A DNA stretch of 64,000 nt from Streptomyces sp. NBC_01283 (GTDB taxonomy: Bacteria > Actinomycetota > Actinomycetes > Streptomycetales > Streptomycetaceae), in NCBI RefSeq assembly GCF_041435335.1, contig NZ_CP108430.1, positions 4,805,501 to 4,869,500 on the forward strand, given 5' to 3'. Of this stretch, positions 8,404 to 18,614 are shown one piece after another (the first letter of the stretch is position 1; each line of letters starts with the position of its first letter). Below the pieces are notes generated by a model, which searched no databases, was not told where the DNA came from, and saw nothing but the letters and a program-made list of their open reading frames with translations. A program made the translations under genes and the position numbers.

Positions 8404-9801
8404 ATGGACGGCACCACCCTCGAAGACATGAGAGCCGCGCTGCGCGGCCCGGTCATCGGCCCGGCTGACCCCGAGTACGACCGGGCCCGCGCGATCTACA
8501 ACGCGATGATCGACAGGCGTCCGGCCGCCCTCGTGCGGTGCGCGGACGCGGCGGACGTCATGGCCGCCGTCGACTTCGCCCGCGAACGGGGCCTGGAGCT
8601 CGCCGTCCGGGGCGGCGGCCACAGCGGCGCCGGGCTCTGCGAGGTCGACGACGCCGTCACCGTCGACCTGTCGCCCATGCGCTGGGCCCGCGTCGACCCC
8701 GTGGCGCGGACGGCCCGGGTCGGCGGCGGCAGTCAGCTCGGCGACCTGGACCACGCGGCCCACGCCTTCGGTCTCGCCACCCCCGCCGGAATCATGTCGA
8801 CGACGGGCGTCGGCGGCCTCACGCTCGGCGGCGGCCACGGCCACCTCACCCGCAAGTACGGCCTGACGATCGACAACCTCGTCGCCGCGGACGTCGTGCT
8901 CGCCGACGGCAGCTTCGTCACCGCGAGCGAGTCCCAGCACCCGGACCTGTTCTGGGCGCTGCGCGGCGGAGGCGGCAACTTCGGCGTCGTCACCTCGTTC
9001 CGCTTCCGGCTGCACCCGGTGCGTGACGTGGTCGCCGGGGCCACCGTGTGGCCGGTCGACCTGACCCGCGACGTGCTGCGCTGGTACCGCGATTTCCTGC
9101 CGCAGGCACCCGACGACCTGAACGGCTTCTTCGCCGCGCTCACCGTCCCGCCGGGCCCGCCGTTCCCGGAGGAGATCCACGGGCAGAAGATGTGCGGCGT
9201 CGTGTGGTGCTGGACCGGCGACCCGGACGACGCCGAGAAGGCCTTGGCCGCCGTGCGCGAACCGGGCCCGCCCGCCTTCCACTTCACCGCGCCGATGCCG
9301 TACCCGGCACTGCAGAGCATGTTCGACGAGCTGATCCCCACCGGCCTTCAGTGGTACTGGCGCGGCGACTTCTTCGACCGGATCACGGACGACGCGATCG
9401 ACGTGCACGCGAAGTACGCCGAGAACCTCCCCACCGACCTGTCGACCATGCACCTCTACCCCGTCGACGGGGCCGCGGCCCGCGTCGACCACGAGGACAC
9501 CGCGTGGGGCTACCGCGACGCCGTCTGGTCCGGCGTCATCGGCGGCATCGACCCCGACCCGGCCAACGCGGGGGCGATCAGACAGTGGTGCGTCGACTAC
9601 TGGGAGGAGCTGCACCCGCACTCCATGGGCGGTGCCTACGTGAACTTCATCGGCGAGGACGAGAGCCACAGCCGCGTGCGGGCCACCTACCGCGACCACT
9701 ACGCCCGGCTCACCCGCGTCAAGAACGCCTACGACCCGGGCAACTTCTTCCACGCCAACCAGAACATCGAGCCGACGCCCGCGCCGACGCCCACGCCATG
9801 A
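8404..9801 (+). CDS. FAD-binding oxidoreductase, berberine bridge enzyme type
   Basis: 465 residues from ATG 8404 (AAGGAG six bases upstream). The N-terminal PCMH FAD domain contains RGGGHSGAG, whose His73 is the expected covalent 8-alpha flavin attachment. GGLTLGGGHGHLTRKYGL follows. The BBE C-terminal signature runs from HYARLTRVKNAYDPGNFF to HANQNI. The second cysteinyl FAD attachment of bicovalent members is not apparent in the corresponding segment, so a monocovalent flavin is expected. These enzymes oxidise sugars, alcohols or secondary metabolites with O2. It sits 22 bp upstream of the hydrolase gene. Confidence 0.88.
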   Translation: MDGTTLEDMRAALRGPVIGPADPEYDRARAIYNAMIDRRPAALVRCADAADVMAAVDFARERGLELAVRGGGHSGAGLCEVDDAVTVDLSPMRWARVDPVARTARVGGGSQLGDLDHAAHAFGLATPAGIMSTTGVGGLTLGGGHGHLTRKYGLTIDNLVAADVVLADGSFVTASESQHPDLFWALRGGGGNFGVVTSFRFRLHPVRDVVAGATVWPVDLTRDVLRWYRDFLPQAPDDLNGFFAALTVPPGPPFPEEIHGQKMCGVVWCWTGDPDDAEKALAAVREPGPPAFHFTAPMPYPALQSMFDELIPTGLQWYWRGDFFDRITDDAIDVHAKYAENLPTDLSTMHLYPVDGAAARVDHEDTAWGYRDAVWSGVIGGIDPDPANAGAIRQWCVDYWEELHPHSMGGAYVNFIGEDESHSRVRATYRDHYARLTRVKNAYDPGNFFHANQNIEPTPAPTPTP

Positions 9802-9823
9802 CCTGAGGACGGGGAGAGCCGCC

Positions 9824-10642
9824 ATGCCCGCCGTCGCCGTGCACACGGTCCCCCTGCGCGAGGGGCCGGTCCTCCCGTACGCCGAGGCGGGCGATCCCGC
9901 GGGCACACCCGTCGTCCTGGTCCACGGCTACGTGGACTCCTGGTGGACGTTCGAGCCGCTGCTGCGGTGCCTGCCCTCCTCGCTGCATGTCTACGCGCCC
10001 ACGCAGCGAGGCCACGGGGACGCCGAGAAGCCCCCGGACGGCTATCTCCCCGAGGACTTCGCCACCGACCTCGTCGCCTTCATGGACGCCGTGGGGATCG
10101 AGCGTGCCGTGCTCGTCGGCGGCTCCAGCGGAGGGGTACAGGCACGCATCGTCGCGGGCCGCTATCCCGACAGGGTGGCCGGGCTGGTCCTCCTGGGCAC
10201 CCCGGTCACCCTCTCCGACAAGCCGGCCGCAGTAGAGATGTGGGAGGTCGTGCGGCAGCTGGAGGACCCGCTGGACCGCTCGTTCGCGGAACGCTTCGCG
10301 CTGGGCCTCATCGCCGGATCCGCCGCCGGTTCCGTAGGGCGCGGCTTCCTGGAGACGGTCGTGGAGGAGAGCCTGAAGGCGCCCGCCCGCGTATGGCGGG
10401 AGACGCTGCGCGGTCTGCTGGAAACCGACCTGCGGGCGACGCTCTCCGGGATCCTCGTCCCCACGCTGGCCCTCTGGGGCGACCAGGACCCTTTCGTGAC
10501 GCGGGAGGAACAACAGACCGTCCTCGACTCGGTCCTCGGCTCCCGCCTGATCGTCTACGAGGGGGTGGGACACGTCGTGCACTGGGAAACCCCGGAGCGC
10601 GTGGCACGGGACATAACCGAAGTCGCCAACACCACGGCCTGA
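9824..10642 (+). CDS. alpha/beta-fold hydrolase
   Basis: 272 residues. Oxyanion region VVLVHGYVDSW, nucleophile elbow LVGGSSGG (Ser101 in G-x-S-x-G), acid in LWGDQDPF and catalytic His in GVGHVVHWE form a complete triad. The family covers esterases, lactonases and C-C hydrolases; the substrate cannot be told. It follows the flavoenzyme closely and precedes the 95-aa gene, suggesting one oxidation-then-hydrolysis pathway. Confidence 0.88.
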   Translation: MPAVAVHTVPLREGPVLPYAEAGDPAGTPVVLVHGYVDSWWTFEPLLRCLPSSLHVYAPTQRGHGDAEKPPDGYLPEDFATDLVAFMDAVGIERAVLVGGSSGGVQARIVAGRYPDRVAGLVLLGTPVTLSDKPAAVEMWEVVRQLEDPLDRSFAERFALGLIAGSAAGSVGRGFLETVVEESLKAPARVWRETLRGLLETDLRATLSGILVPTLALWGDQDPFVTREEQQTVLDSVLGSRLIVYEGVGHVVHWETPERVARDITEVANTTA

Positions 10643-10706
10643 GGCCCACCAACAACAGCCAACACCCATCCCTCACCCACCCCTCGCAGAACAAGGAGCA
10701 GCAACC

Positions 10707-10994
10707 ATGGCGATCTTCATGCACGCAGCAATCCCGGGCATCACCACCGACCAGTACGACGCGCTCAACGCGAAGCTTCAGGAGACGCCCGAGATCTTCG
10801 ACGGCTGCATCGCCCACGTGTGCGTGCCGAGCAGCGACGGCCTGGACATCTACGACGTCTGGGAGTCCGAGCGGCACATGAGCGCCTTCGCCGAGAAAAT
10901 GATGCCCGTAGCGGCCTCGCTCGGCTGGCCGACCAGCGGAGGCCAACAGCCGGAAACGACCACCGTCCACAACTACTGGTTCCCGGGAGCCTGA
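10707..10994 (+). CDS. small protein, possible dimeric alpha/beta-barrel (ABM-like) fold
   Basis: 95 residues with a strong ribosome-binding site (AAGGAG) before ATG 10707. Features seen: FMHAAIPGITTDQYDALNAK, a central VWESERHMSAFAEKMMP and a C-terminal HNYWFPGA. The order beta strand, amphipathic helix, then a strand containing W-E-S/S-E-x-H resembles small monooxygenase or ligand-binding barrels often found beside flavoenzymes. I do not recognise a specific family. It closes the accessory cluster and is followed by a terminator. Confidence 0.6.
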   Translation: MAIFMHAAIPGITTDQYDALNAKLQETPEIFDGCIAHVCVPSSDGLDIYDVWESERHMSAFAEKMMPVAASLGWPTSGGQQPETTTVHNYWFPGA

Positions 10995-11040
10995 CGGCCG
11001 AGCACAGAGACCGAGCACAGAGCAACGGCCCCACAACGTC

Positions 11041-11072
11041 GAAGGGCCCCACTGCGAACAGTGGGGCCCTTC
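11041..11072. terminator. intrinsic terminator after the accessory cluster
   Basis: A perfect 13-bp inverted repeat (arms GAAGGGCCCCACT and AGTGGGGCCCTTC) with a 6-nt loop lies between the end of the 95-aa gene and the 3' end of the convergent tRNA-Ser gene, so it may serve both directions. Confidence 0.8.
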
Positions 11073-11095
11073 AACGTTAGTGCCCGGTGAGGCAC

Positions 11096-11183
11096 TGGCG
11101 GAGGATACGAGATTCGAACTCGTGAGGGGTTGCCCCCAACACGCTTTCCAAGCGTGCGCCCTAGGCCACTAGGCGAATCCTCC
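11096..11183 (-). tRNA. tRNA-Ser (GGA)
   Basis: An 88-nt gene read on the minus strand with acceptor stem GGAGGAT/ATCCTCC, a discriminator G and an encoded CCA (11096-11098). Anticodon GGA lies in loop TTGGAAA. The long variable arm (TTGGGGGCAACCCC region) is typical of serine tRNAs. It reads UCC/UCU codons. Confidence 0.95.
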
Positions 11184-11337
11184 GCCGCAAACAATACAAG
11201 ACGTTGAGGAGTGCTCGCGAACCAGATCGGCCTCCGGCCCGAGATCGATCCGAAGATCGCTCACGGGATCGTCCCGAGGGGGATGCCGGGGCGGGACCGG
11301 CGTCGCTTCCGGCCCGGGGGATCCGCTAGGGTGGGTG

Positions 11338-11430
11338 CCAGCCCCTCACGTGGCGCTATCTGACTGAACTCCCCCAGGGCCGGAAGGCAGCAAGGGTAGG
11401 TTGGCTCTGGCGGGTGCGTGGGGGGCGCTT
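11338..11430 (+). ncRNA. ffs: signal recognition particle RNA, small bacterial 4.5S type
   Basis: The conserved apical domain is clear: CAGGGCCGGAAGGCAGCAAG, with its GGAA tetraloop and the asymmetric loop that binds Ffh. The flanks CCCCTCACG and GCGTGGGGG pair as the long stem. Ends are approximate by a few bases. Location just upstream of dnaX is the usual actinobacterial arrangement. Confidence 0.92.
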
Positions 11431-11477
11431 TGCGTTCGCGGTATGTGTTGTCAGTGGGCGCCTATAACCTCGTATGT

Positions 11478-13799
11478 GTGTCGTCTCTCGCGTTGTACCG
11501 CCGCTATCGCCCGGAGTCGTTCGCCGAGGTCATCGGGCAGGAGCATGTAACCGACCCGTTGCAGCAGGCGCTGCGCAACAACCGGGTCAATCACGCCTAC
11601 CTGTTCAGTGGTCCGCGCGGCTGCGGCAAGACGACGAGCGCGCGCATCCTGGCCCGCTGTCTGAACTGTGAGCAAGGTCCCACCCCGACGCCCTGCGGCG
11701 AGTGCCAGTCCTGCAAGGACCTGGCGAGGAACGGCCCGGGTTCGATCGACGTCATCGAGATCGACGCCGCTTCGCACGGCGGTGTGGACGATGCGCGTGA
11801 TCTGCGCGAGAAGGCCTTCTTCGGGCCGGCGAGCAGTCGCTACAAGATCTACATCATCGACGAGGCCCACATGGTCACTTCGGCGGGCTTCAACGCCCTC
11901 CTGAAGGTCGTCGAGGAGCCGCCGGAGCATCTGAAGTTCATCTTCGCGACGACGGAGCCCGAGAAGGTCATCGGGACGATCCGCTCGCGTACGCATCACT
12001 ATCCGTTCCGGCTCGTCCCGCCCGGCACGCTCCGGGAGTACCTGGCCGAGGTGTGCGGCCGGGAGCAGATGGCCGTCGAGGAGGGTGTCTTCCCGCTGGT
12101 CGTGCGGGCCGGTGCCGGGTCCGTGCGTGACTCGATGTCCGTCATGGACCAGCTCCTGGCGTCCGCGGCGACGGACGGTGTGACGTATGCCATGGCGACG
12201 TCCCTTCTCGGTTACACGGACGGGTCGTTGCTCGACTCCGTGGTGGAGGCCTTCGCCTCGGGGGACGGCGCGGCGGCCTTCGAGATCGTCGACCACGTCA
12301 TCGAGGGCGGCAACGACCCGCGGCGCTTCGTCGCCGATCTGCTGGAGCGGCTGAGGGACCTGGTGATCCTCGCGGCGGTTCCGGACGCGGCGGAGAAGGG
12401 GCTCATCGACGCCCCGTCGGACGTCGTGGAGCGGATGCAGGCCCAGGCGGGCGTCTTCGGCGGCGCGGAGCTCAGCCGCGCGGCCGACATCGTGAACGAA
12501 GGCCTCACGGAGATGCGGGGTGCGACATCGCCCCGGCTGCAGCTTGAGCTGATCTGCGCCCGCGTGCTGCTTCCGGCGGCGTACGACGACGAGCGCTCGC
12601 TCATGGCCCGCCTCGACCGGCTGGAGCGTGGCGGCAACTTTGCGGCGGGGGCGCAGGTGGGGGGCGGTCCTGGTTCCGGTCCTGGTCCCGGTCCCGGTCC
12701 CGCGATGGGGTACGTCCCTGGGCCTGACGCTCATGTGGGTATGCAGGGGGGGATGCAGCAGCCGGGTCCCGTTGATGCTCAGGTTCCGCCGGGGGGCGGG
12801 GCCGCGGCGGCTCGGGCGGCTGTTCGGGGTGGCGGCGGGGGGCAGGGTTCTGGTGCTCCGGTGCCTGAGACTCCTGCTCCGGCGGTTGCTGCGCCTGTGC
12901 AGGCTGCTCCGGTTGCTCCTGCTCCTGCTTCGGCACCTGAGGCTCCGGCTGCCCCCGCGTCGTCCGGTGAGCGGCGCCCCGGTGGATGGCCCACGGCTTC
13001 GGCTCCGGGCAGCGGCCCGAAGCAGGCCGAGCCCGCCGCTTCTGCTTCAGCTTCCGCTCCTGCGGAGGCCCCGCGTCCGGGTGGCTGGCCCACGGCTGCG
13101 GCGGCGGGCGGCGGTGCTCCGGCTGCGCCTCAGGCTCCGCAGCAGTCGGCTCCGGCGGCTCCCGCTCCGGCGGCCCCTGCTCCGGCGGCCGCCCCTGCCA
13201 TGGCGGCGGCACCGGTCGGCGGGCCCGATCCGCGGACCCTGTGGCCCAACATCCTCGAGGCGGTGAAGGGGCGCCGCCGCTTCACCTGGATCCTGCTGAG
13301 CCAGAACGCCCAGGTGGCGGGCTTCGACGGGACGACACTGCAGATCGGCTTCGTGAACGCGGGGGCGCGGGACAACTTCGCCAGCAGCGGCAGCGAGGAG
13401 GTGCTGCGGCAGGCGCTGTCCGAGCAGTTCGGGGTGCAGTGGAAGGTCGAGGCGATCGTCGACCCCTCGGGGGGCTCGGCACCGCCGCCCGCGGCGGGCA
13501 ACTTCGGGGGCGGCGCGACGCCTCCGCCTGCGCGGCCGGCTCCGCAGCAGCATCAGCAGTCGCCTCCGCCGACGCCCTCCACTGCGAGCCGGGCTGCGGC
13601 TGCTCCCGCGCCGGCCCCGGCTCCCGCGCCGGCCCCGGCCCCGGCTTCGGAACGGCGCGTCCCGGACCATGTCTCCCCGGAGGACGACACCTGGGCGGAC
13701 GACGACCCCGACCTGGTCGAGTCGGCCCTGTCGGGCCACGATCTGATCGTCCGCGAACTGGGCGCAACGATCGTCGAGGAATTCAACAACGAACCCTGA
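11478..13799 (+). CDS. dnaX: DNA polymerase III subunits gamma/tau
   Basis: 773 residues from GTG 11478 (SSLALYRRYRPESF follows). This is the clamp-loader ATPase that loads the sliding clamp and ties polymerases together. Seen: Walker A GPRGCGKTTSA, a zinc module (C...C-x-x-C in CLNCEQGPTPTPCGECQSC), Walker B IYIIDEAHM and the sensor TTEPEKV. A long Ala/Pro/Gly-rich linker (about residues 400-590) follows, then the tau-type domain LWPNILEAVKGRRRFTWILL and an acidic tail ending VEEFNNEP. The linker is low complexity but in frame, so a full-length tau form is expected. No obvious slippery site was noticed. Confidence 0.96.
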   Translation: MSSLALYRRYRPESFAEVIGQEHVTDPLQQALRNNRVNHAYLFSGPRGCGKTTSARILARCLNCEQGPTPTPCGECQSCKDLARNGPGSIDVIEIDAASHGGVDDARDLREKAFFGPASSRYKIYIIDEAHMVTSAGFNALLKVVEEPPEHLKFIFATTEPEKVIGTIRSRTHHYPFRLVPPGTLREYLAEVCGREQMAVEEGVFPLVVRAGAGSVRDSMSVMDQLLASAATDGVTYAMATSLLGYTDGSLLDSVVEAFASGDGAAAFEIVDHVIEGGNDPRRFVADLLERLRDLVILAAVPDAAEKGLIDAPSDVVERMQAQAGVFGGAELSRAADIVNEGLTEMRGATSPRLQLELICARVLLPAAYDDERSLMARLDRLERGGNFAAGAQVGGGPGSGPGPGPGPAMGYVPGPDAHVGMQGGMQQPGPVDAQVPPGGGAAAARAAVRGGGGGQGSGAPVPETPAPAVAAPVQAAPVAPAPASAPEAPAAPASSGERRPGGWPTASAPGSGPKQAEPAASASASAPAEAPRPGGWPTAAAAGGGAPAAPQAPQQSAPAAPAPAAPAPAAAPAMAAAPVGGPDPRTLWPNILEAVKGRRRFTWILLSQNAQVAGFDGTTLQIGFVNAGARDNFASSGSEEVLRQALSEQFGVQWKVEAIVDPSGGSAPPPAAGNFGGGATPPPARPAPQQHQQSPPPTPSTASRAAAAPAPAPAPAPAPAPASERRVPDHVSPEDDTWADDDPDLVESALSGHDLIVRELGATIVEEFNNEP

Positions 13800-13932
13800 G
13801 GCGGCGCTGCGCTGCGCTGCCCTGGGGCGAGTGATCCACTCGGGCCTGGGCCCGCGCGCCCGATTACCTGGCAGCGTCCCCCGGCCGTGGGGGCTGGTGC
13901 GTCCGCCGGGCTCGGCGCCGCGCCTGTCGTGT

Positions 13933-13954
13933 CGCCGCTCCGCGGCGGATTTTT
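13933..13954 (+). terminator. possible short terminator downstream of dnaX
   Basis: A 6-bp stem CGCCGC/GCGGCG with a 3-nt loop is followed by GATTTTT. The stem is short, but the T-run is rare in this GC-rich background and lies about 130 bp after the dnaX stop. Confidence 0.45.
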
Positions 13955-13989
13955 CCCGCCCGCCCACCCGATTACCCCGCAGCCCCGCC

Positions 13990-14785
13990 CTGACGTAGGG
14001 GCCACCACGTCCGCCGGGCCCTGCCCCGCCCCAGCTCCTACGCCCAGGTCGGCATCGCCGGGCAATCGGGTGGGTGGGCGCCTGCCCGCACCCTGACGCG
14101 GGGGGTACTGCGGCCGCCGGGCCCTGCCCCAGCTCCTACGCCCAGGTCGGCATCGCCGGGCAATCGGGTGGGTGGGCGCCTGCCCGCACCCTGACGCGGG
14201 GGGTACTGCGGCCGCCGGGCCCTGCCCCAGCTCCTACGCCCAGGTCGGCATCGCCGGGCAATCGGGTGGGTGGGCGCCTGCCCGCACCCTGACGCGGGGG
14301 GCACGGCGGCCGCCGGGCCCTGCCCCAGCTCCTACGCCCAGGTCGGCATCGCCGGGCAATCGGGCGGGTGGGCACTTGCCCGCACCCTGACGCGGGGGCC
14401 ACTGCGGCCGCCGGGCCCTGCCCCAGCTCCTACGCCCGGGTCGGCATCGCCGGGCAATCGGGTGGGTGGGCGCCTGCCCGCACCCTGACGCGGGGGGTAC
14501 TGCGGCCGTCGGGTTCTGCCCCGCCCCAGCTCCTACGCCCAGGTCGGCATCGCCGGGCAATCGGGTGGGTGGGCGCCTGCCCGCACCCTGACGCGGGGGG
14601 TACTGCGGCCGTCGGGTTCTGCCCCGCCCCAGCTCCTACGCCCAGGTCGGCATCGCCGGGCAATCGGGCGGGTGGGCACTTGCCCGCACCCTGACGCGGG
14701 GGCCACTGCGGCCGCCGGGCCCTGCCCCGCCCCAGCTCCTACGCCCAGGTCGGCACCGCCGGGCAATCGGGTGGGTGGGTGGGAG
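13990..14785. repeat. 98/103-bp tandem repeat field between dnaX and purD
   Basis: The anchor GGCATCGCCGGGCAATCGGG (or a close variant) begins at 14051, 14149, 14247, 14345, 14443, 14546, 14649 and 14752. Spacings are 98, 98, 98, 98, 103, 103 and 103 bp; the longer form carries five extra bases beside CCCCAGC. A divergent partial unit precedes the first copy. Every unit can fold GGGTGGGC-loop-GCCC(gc)ACCC, and the 4-nt loop differs between copies (GCCT or ACTT) while the stem stays. Short open frames across the units are by-products. The rest of the 13800-15050 gap (to purD) is GC-rich, low-complexity sequence with no gene I can support. Confidence 0.93.
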
Positions 14786-15050
14786 AGATTCGCCGCGAAG
14801 CGGCGGCCTGGTCCGGGCACGGCCCGCAGCCCAAGGCGCAGCGCCCGCAAGCCGAGGGCGCGCCCCCGCAGCCGCAGCGAGCCAGCGCCAGGCCCCGCAG
14901 CCGCCCCCCCCCGCAGCGAGCCAGCGCCCCGCCCCGCCCCGCAGCCGCGCCAGCGAAGCCCCCCTAGCTGGAGGAACGTACAACTCAGAGCAAGGGCACC
15001 GGTGGGGTGGCCGTACGAAGGTGTGGGCCGTGGCCGCTAGGCTGGCGGGC

Positions 15051-16304
<1,254 letters not shown>

Positions 16305-16415
16305 CCGAGGTCACCGAGACCGTCAGGGGTACCTGAGCAGGTCACCCGCGCACCCCACTGCCAGGCGCCCGCAAGACGACCGCCAGGCGCCCGCGCGACG
16401 CCCGCAAGACGCCTT

Positions 16416-16449
16416 CAGGCCCCGGATCCGACACTGGATCCGGGGCCTG
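16416..16449 (+). terminator. intrinsic terminator after purD
   Basis: A perfect 14-bp stem (CAGGCCCCGGATCC / GGATCCGGGGCCTG) with loop GACACT. The rest of the 16305-16706 gap shows no gene; a possible promoter for the downstream membrane-protein gene must lie there but no clear -10/-35 was seen. Confidence 0.82.
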
Positions 16450-16706
16450 ATCGTCATCCACCTCTGCCCAAAGCCATTCCATCGAGTGACCGCTGGCCCA
16501 TCCGGCTGACGATGCCCGGCACCCCAACTAGGGTGCGGCGCAAGCGGTTCAGGTGCCCAGAGCCAAACAGACCACCGGCATTGCGATGTCGGTGGCGGGT
16601 GCCACAGTGGGGGAGTGAGTAAATCCATCGGCGGCTGCCGTCCGCCCGTAGTCCCGGCCCCCGGCCGGGCAGCAGGCGGCGCAGGCAGCAGGGGGTGACA
16701 TCGGTC

Positions 16707-18614
16707 GTGTCAGGTACGGCAGGTTCGGGTGTGGAGGTGGGCGTGCAGTCCGCACGTTCCCAGGCGCTCGCCGTGCTGCGGATCCGCAGCAGGGCGCTGG
16801 CCGTCGCACTGCTGCCCGCGGCCGTCGCCGTCGTGCTGATCGCGGGCGGAGTCACGGGCCATATGACCGGCGGGAGTTGGGACGTCGCGCGCGGTGTCGT
16901 GACGGCTTTCGCCGCCCTCGTCCTGCTCGCCGCCGCTGGCGTCGCGCTCGTGGTCGCGCGGTCCAGGCCCGCCGTCAGCCCGACCGTCCCGATCGCCGAG
17001 GGCTCGGCCCCCGATCTGTATCGCCTGGTGCGCGACCTCGCGGACCGGCTCGACGTGCCCGCGCCCTCGGCGATAGCGCTCACCCCGGACTGCGACAGCT
17101 GGCTCGAGGACCGCACACACCCCGCGCACGGCCCGCCCGCGGAGGCCTCCGGTCGGCCGTCGGCGAAGGACGAGGGCAATGGCGTACGGGACGGGCGTCC
17201 CGCCCCGCGCCGTCAGGCACCGGTCGCTCCGGTGCTCGTCATCGGCTCCCCGTTCCTGTGGTGGATGCGGGTCGGCGAGCTGCGCGCGGTGCTCGCCCCG
17301 GTCGTGGCCGGCACGGGACCGTCGGCGCACCCCGACATAGCCGCGGCCCGGCGCTTCATCCGCGGGCTCGACGCCGCGGTCGCGGTCACGTCCGCCCCGG
17401 GACGCGGTCCGCTCGTGCGTGCGGTCCTCGGCGGTGTCGGCTGGGTGACGCGGCTGCTCCTGCGGAGCTGCCGGGGGCACGCGGGCGAGATGGAGCGCGG
17501 GGTGGCGGCAGCCGCCGCCGAGCGCGCCCAGGCCGTGGACTACGGGGTGCGGATCGTCGCCCAGGAGCAGGTGGGCCTGGCGTATGCCGGGTGGGACCGG
17601 CTCCTGACCAAGGTCGCGCTGCCCGCCTGGCGGATGGGCCGCTGGCCGTCCCGCCTGGACGCGGGTGTCGTCTCCGCCCTCACCGAGCTCTCCCGCAGGG
17701 ACCGCCTGGCCGAGGGCTTCACGTCCCGCCTGGGCGAGCGCCCCGCCTGTGACCTCCTGGAGGAGCCGGGCTCGGTGGACGAGGCGGCTTCGCTGCTCGC
17801 CGCCCGCCTCTTCCACGGCGGGCCCGCCGAGCAGAGCCCGGACTGGGCGCCGGTGGCGTGGCAGGAGTATCCGGACGAGGTCGTCGACCGCAAGTGGCGC
17901 ATGGACGCGGCCCGGCTCCACCGCGTCCTGGACTCCCTGGGCGTCAGCGACTCCGCGGACGCGACGGCCGCCGGTTCCAAGGGGCCGACGCTGGGCCGCG
18001 TACTGGACCACCTCACGGCGGAGGCGGCGGAGGCGGCCGATGGGGCCGATGGGGCCGATGGGGCCGATGGGGCCGATGGACTCGGCCCTGCTCCGGTCCC
18101 CCACCCCACCCCCGCCACCGATGAAGCCACGGGCATCGACGCGTCCGCCCTCACCGAAGCCCAAGCCCAAGCCCTCACCGAAGCCGAAGACCCCATGGAC
18201 GGCGAGGAGTCCACCGACGGCCCCGGCGGTCTCCTGGCCGCAGGCCTCACCGCGGAGATGGCCCGCGAGGAAGCCGCCGCCCCGCCCCGCCCCGCGCCCA
18301 CGGGACAGGGCCCGGACGACGCGCTCTGGGACGACGGGATGCTGCCGCTGTTCCCGCTCCAGCCGCCGCGTACGGGACGGGAGTTGCTGGCCGATCACGT
18401 CACGGCACTGGTCTGCTGCGCGGCCGTGGACACGGCGGGCGCCGCCCCCGGTCTCGACTGGCTGGACGGCCCGTCCCTCTTGGTCGACGGCGAGCGCGCG
18501 GCGGACCTCACGCCGCACGTCCTGAGCCTCGTGGAGGACGGCGACCCCATCCCGCTGCGCGGCTGGCTCGCCCGCCTGGGTGTCCGCCCGGAGAAGCCGG
18601 TCCGCCTGGTCTGA
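16707..18614 (+). CDS. membrane protein resembling an inactive M48-type peptidase
   Basis: 635 residues from GTG 16707 (AGGGGGTGA eight bases upstream; GTG 16695 is the alternative). Two membrane helices lie near residues 30-85. A segment then follows the M48 layout: DLYRLVRDLADRLDVPAP, ALTPDCDSWL, PVLVIGSPFLWWMRVGELRAVLAP. In active M48 enzymes the last motif continues as H-E-x-x-H, but here PVVAG replaces it, so no zinc site is visible. The C-terminal half is acidic and Ala/Pro-rich and contains five ADG repeats. No catalytic function is expected if the alignment is right; a scaffold or regulatory role is speculation. Confidence 0.6.
   Translation: MSGTAGSGVEVGVQSARSQALAVLRIRSRALAVALLPAAVAVVLIAGGVTGHMTGGSWDVARGVVTAFAALVLLAAAGVALVVARSRPAVSPTVPIAEGSAPDLYRLVRDLADRLDVPAPSAIALTPDCDSWLEDRTHPAHGPPAEASGRPSAKDEGNGVRDGRPAPRRQAPVAPVLVIGSPFLWWMRVGELRAVLAPVVAGTGPSAHPDIAAARRFIRGLDAAVAVTSAPGRGPLVRAVLGGVGWVTRLLLRSCRGHAGEMERGVAAAAAERAQAVDYGVRIVAQEQVGLAYAGWDRLLTKVALPAWRMGRWPSRLDAGVVSALTELSRRDRLAEGFTSRLGERPACDLLEEPGSVDEAASLLAARLFHGGPAEQSPDWAPVAWQEYPDEVVDRKWRMDAARLHRVLDSLGVSDSADATAAGSKGPTLGRVLDHLTAEAAEAADGADGADGADGADGLGPAPVPHPTPATDEATGIDASALTEAQAQALTEAEDPMDGEESTDGPGGLLAAGLTAEMAREEAAAPPRPAPTGQGPDDALWDDGMLPLFPLQPPRTGRELLADHVTALVCCAAVDTAGAAPGLDWLDGPSLLVDGERAADLTPHVLSLVEDGDPIPLRGWLARLGVRPEKPVRLV
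18035..18079 (+). repeat. five perfect 9-bp repeats inside the M48-like gene
   Basis: GGCCGATGG occurs five times head to tail, encoding (Ala-Asp-Gly) repeats in the disordered C-terminal part. The unit is a multiple of three, so slippage would change length without frameshift. Confidence 0.9.

Noticed and set aside
14074..14694. Repeated about 72-residue frames in the dnaX-purD gap
   Set aside because: They are the 98/103-bp repeat read through; each restarts at the same repeat position and mutations do not respect codons.
13990..14785. CRISPR array
   Set aside because: Units are contiguous long repeats without unique spacers, and no cas genes are near.
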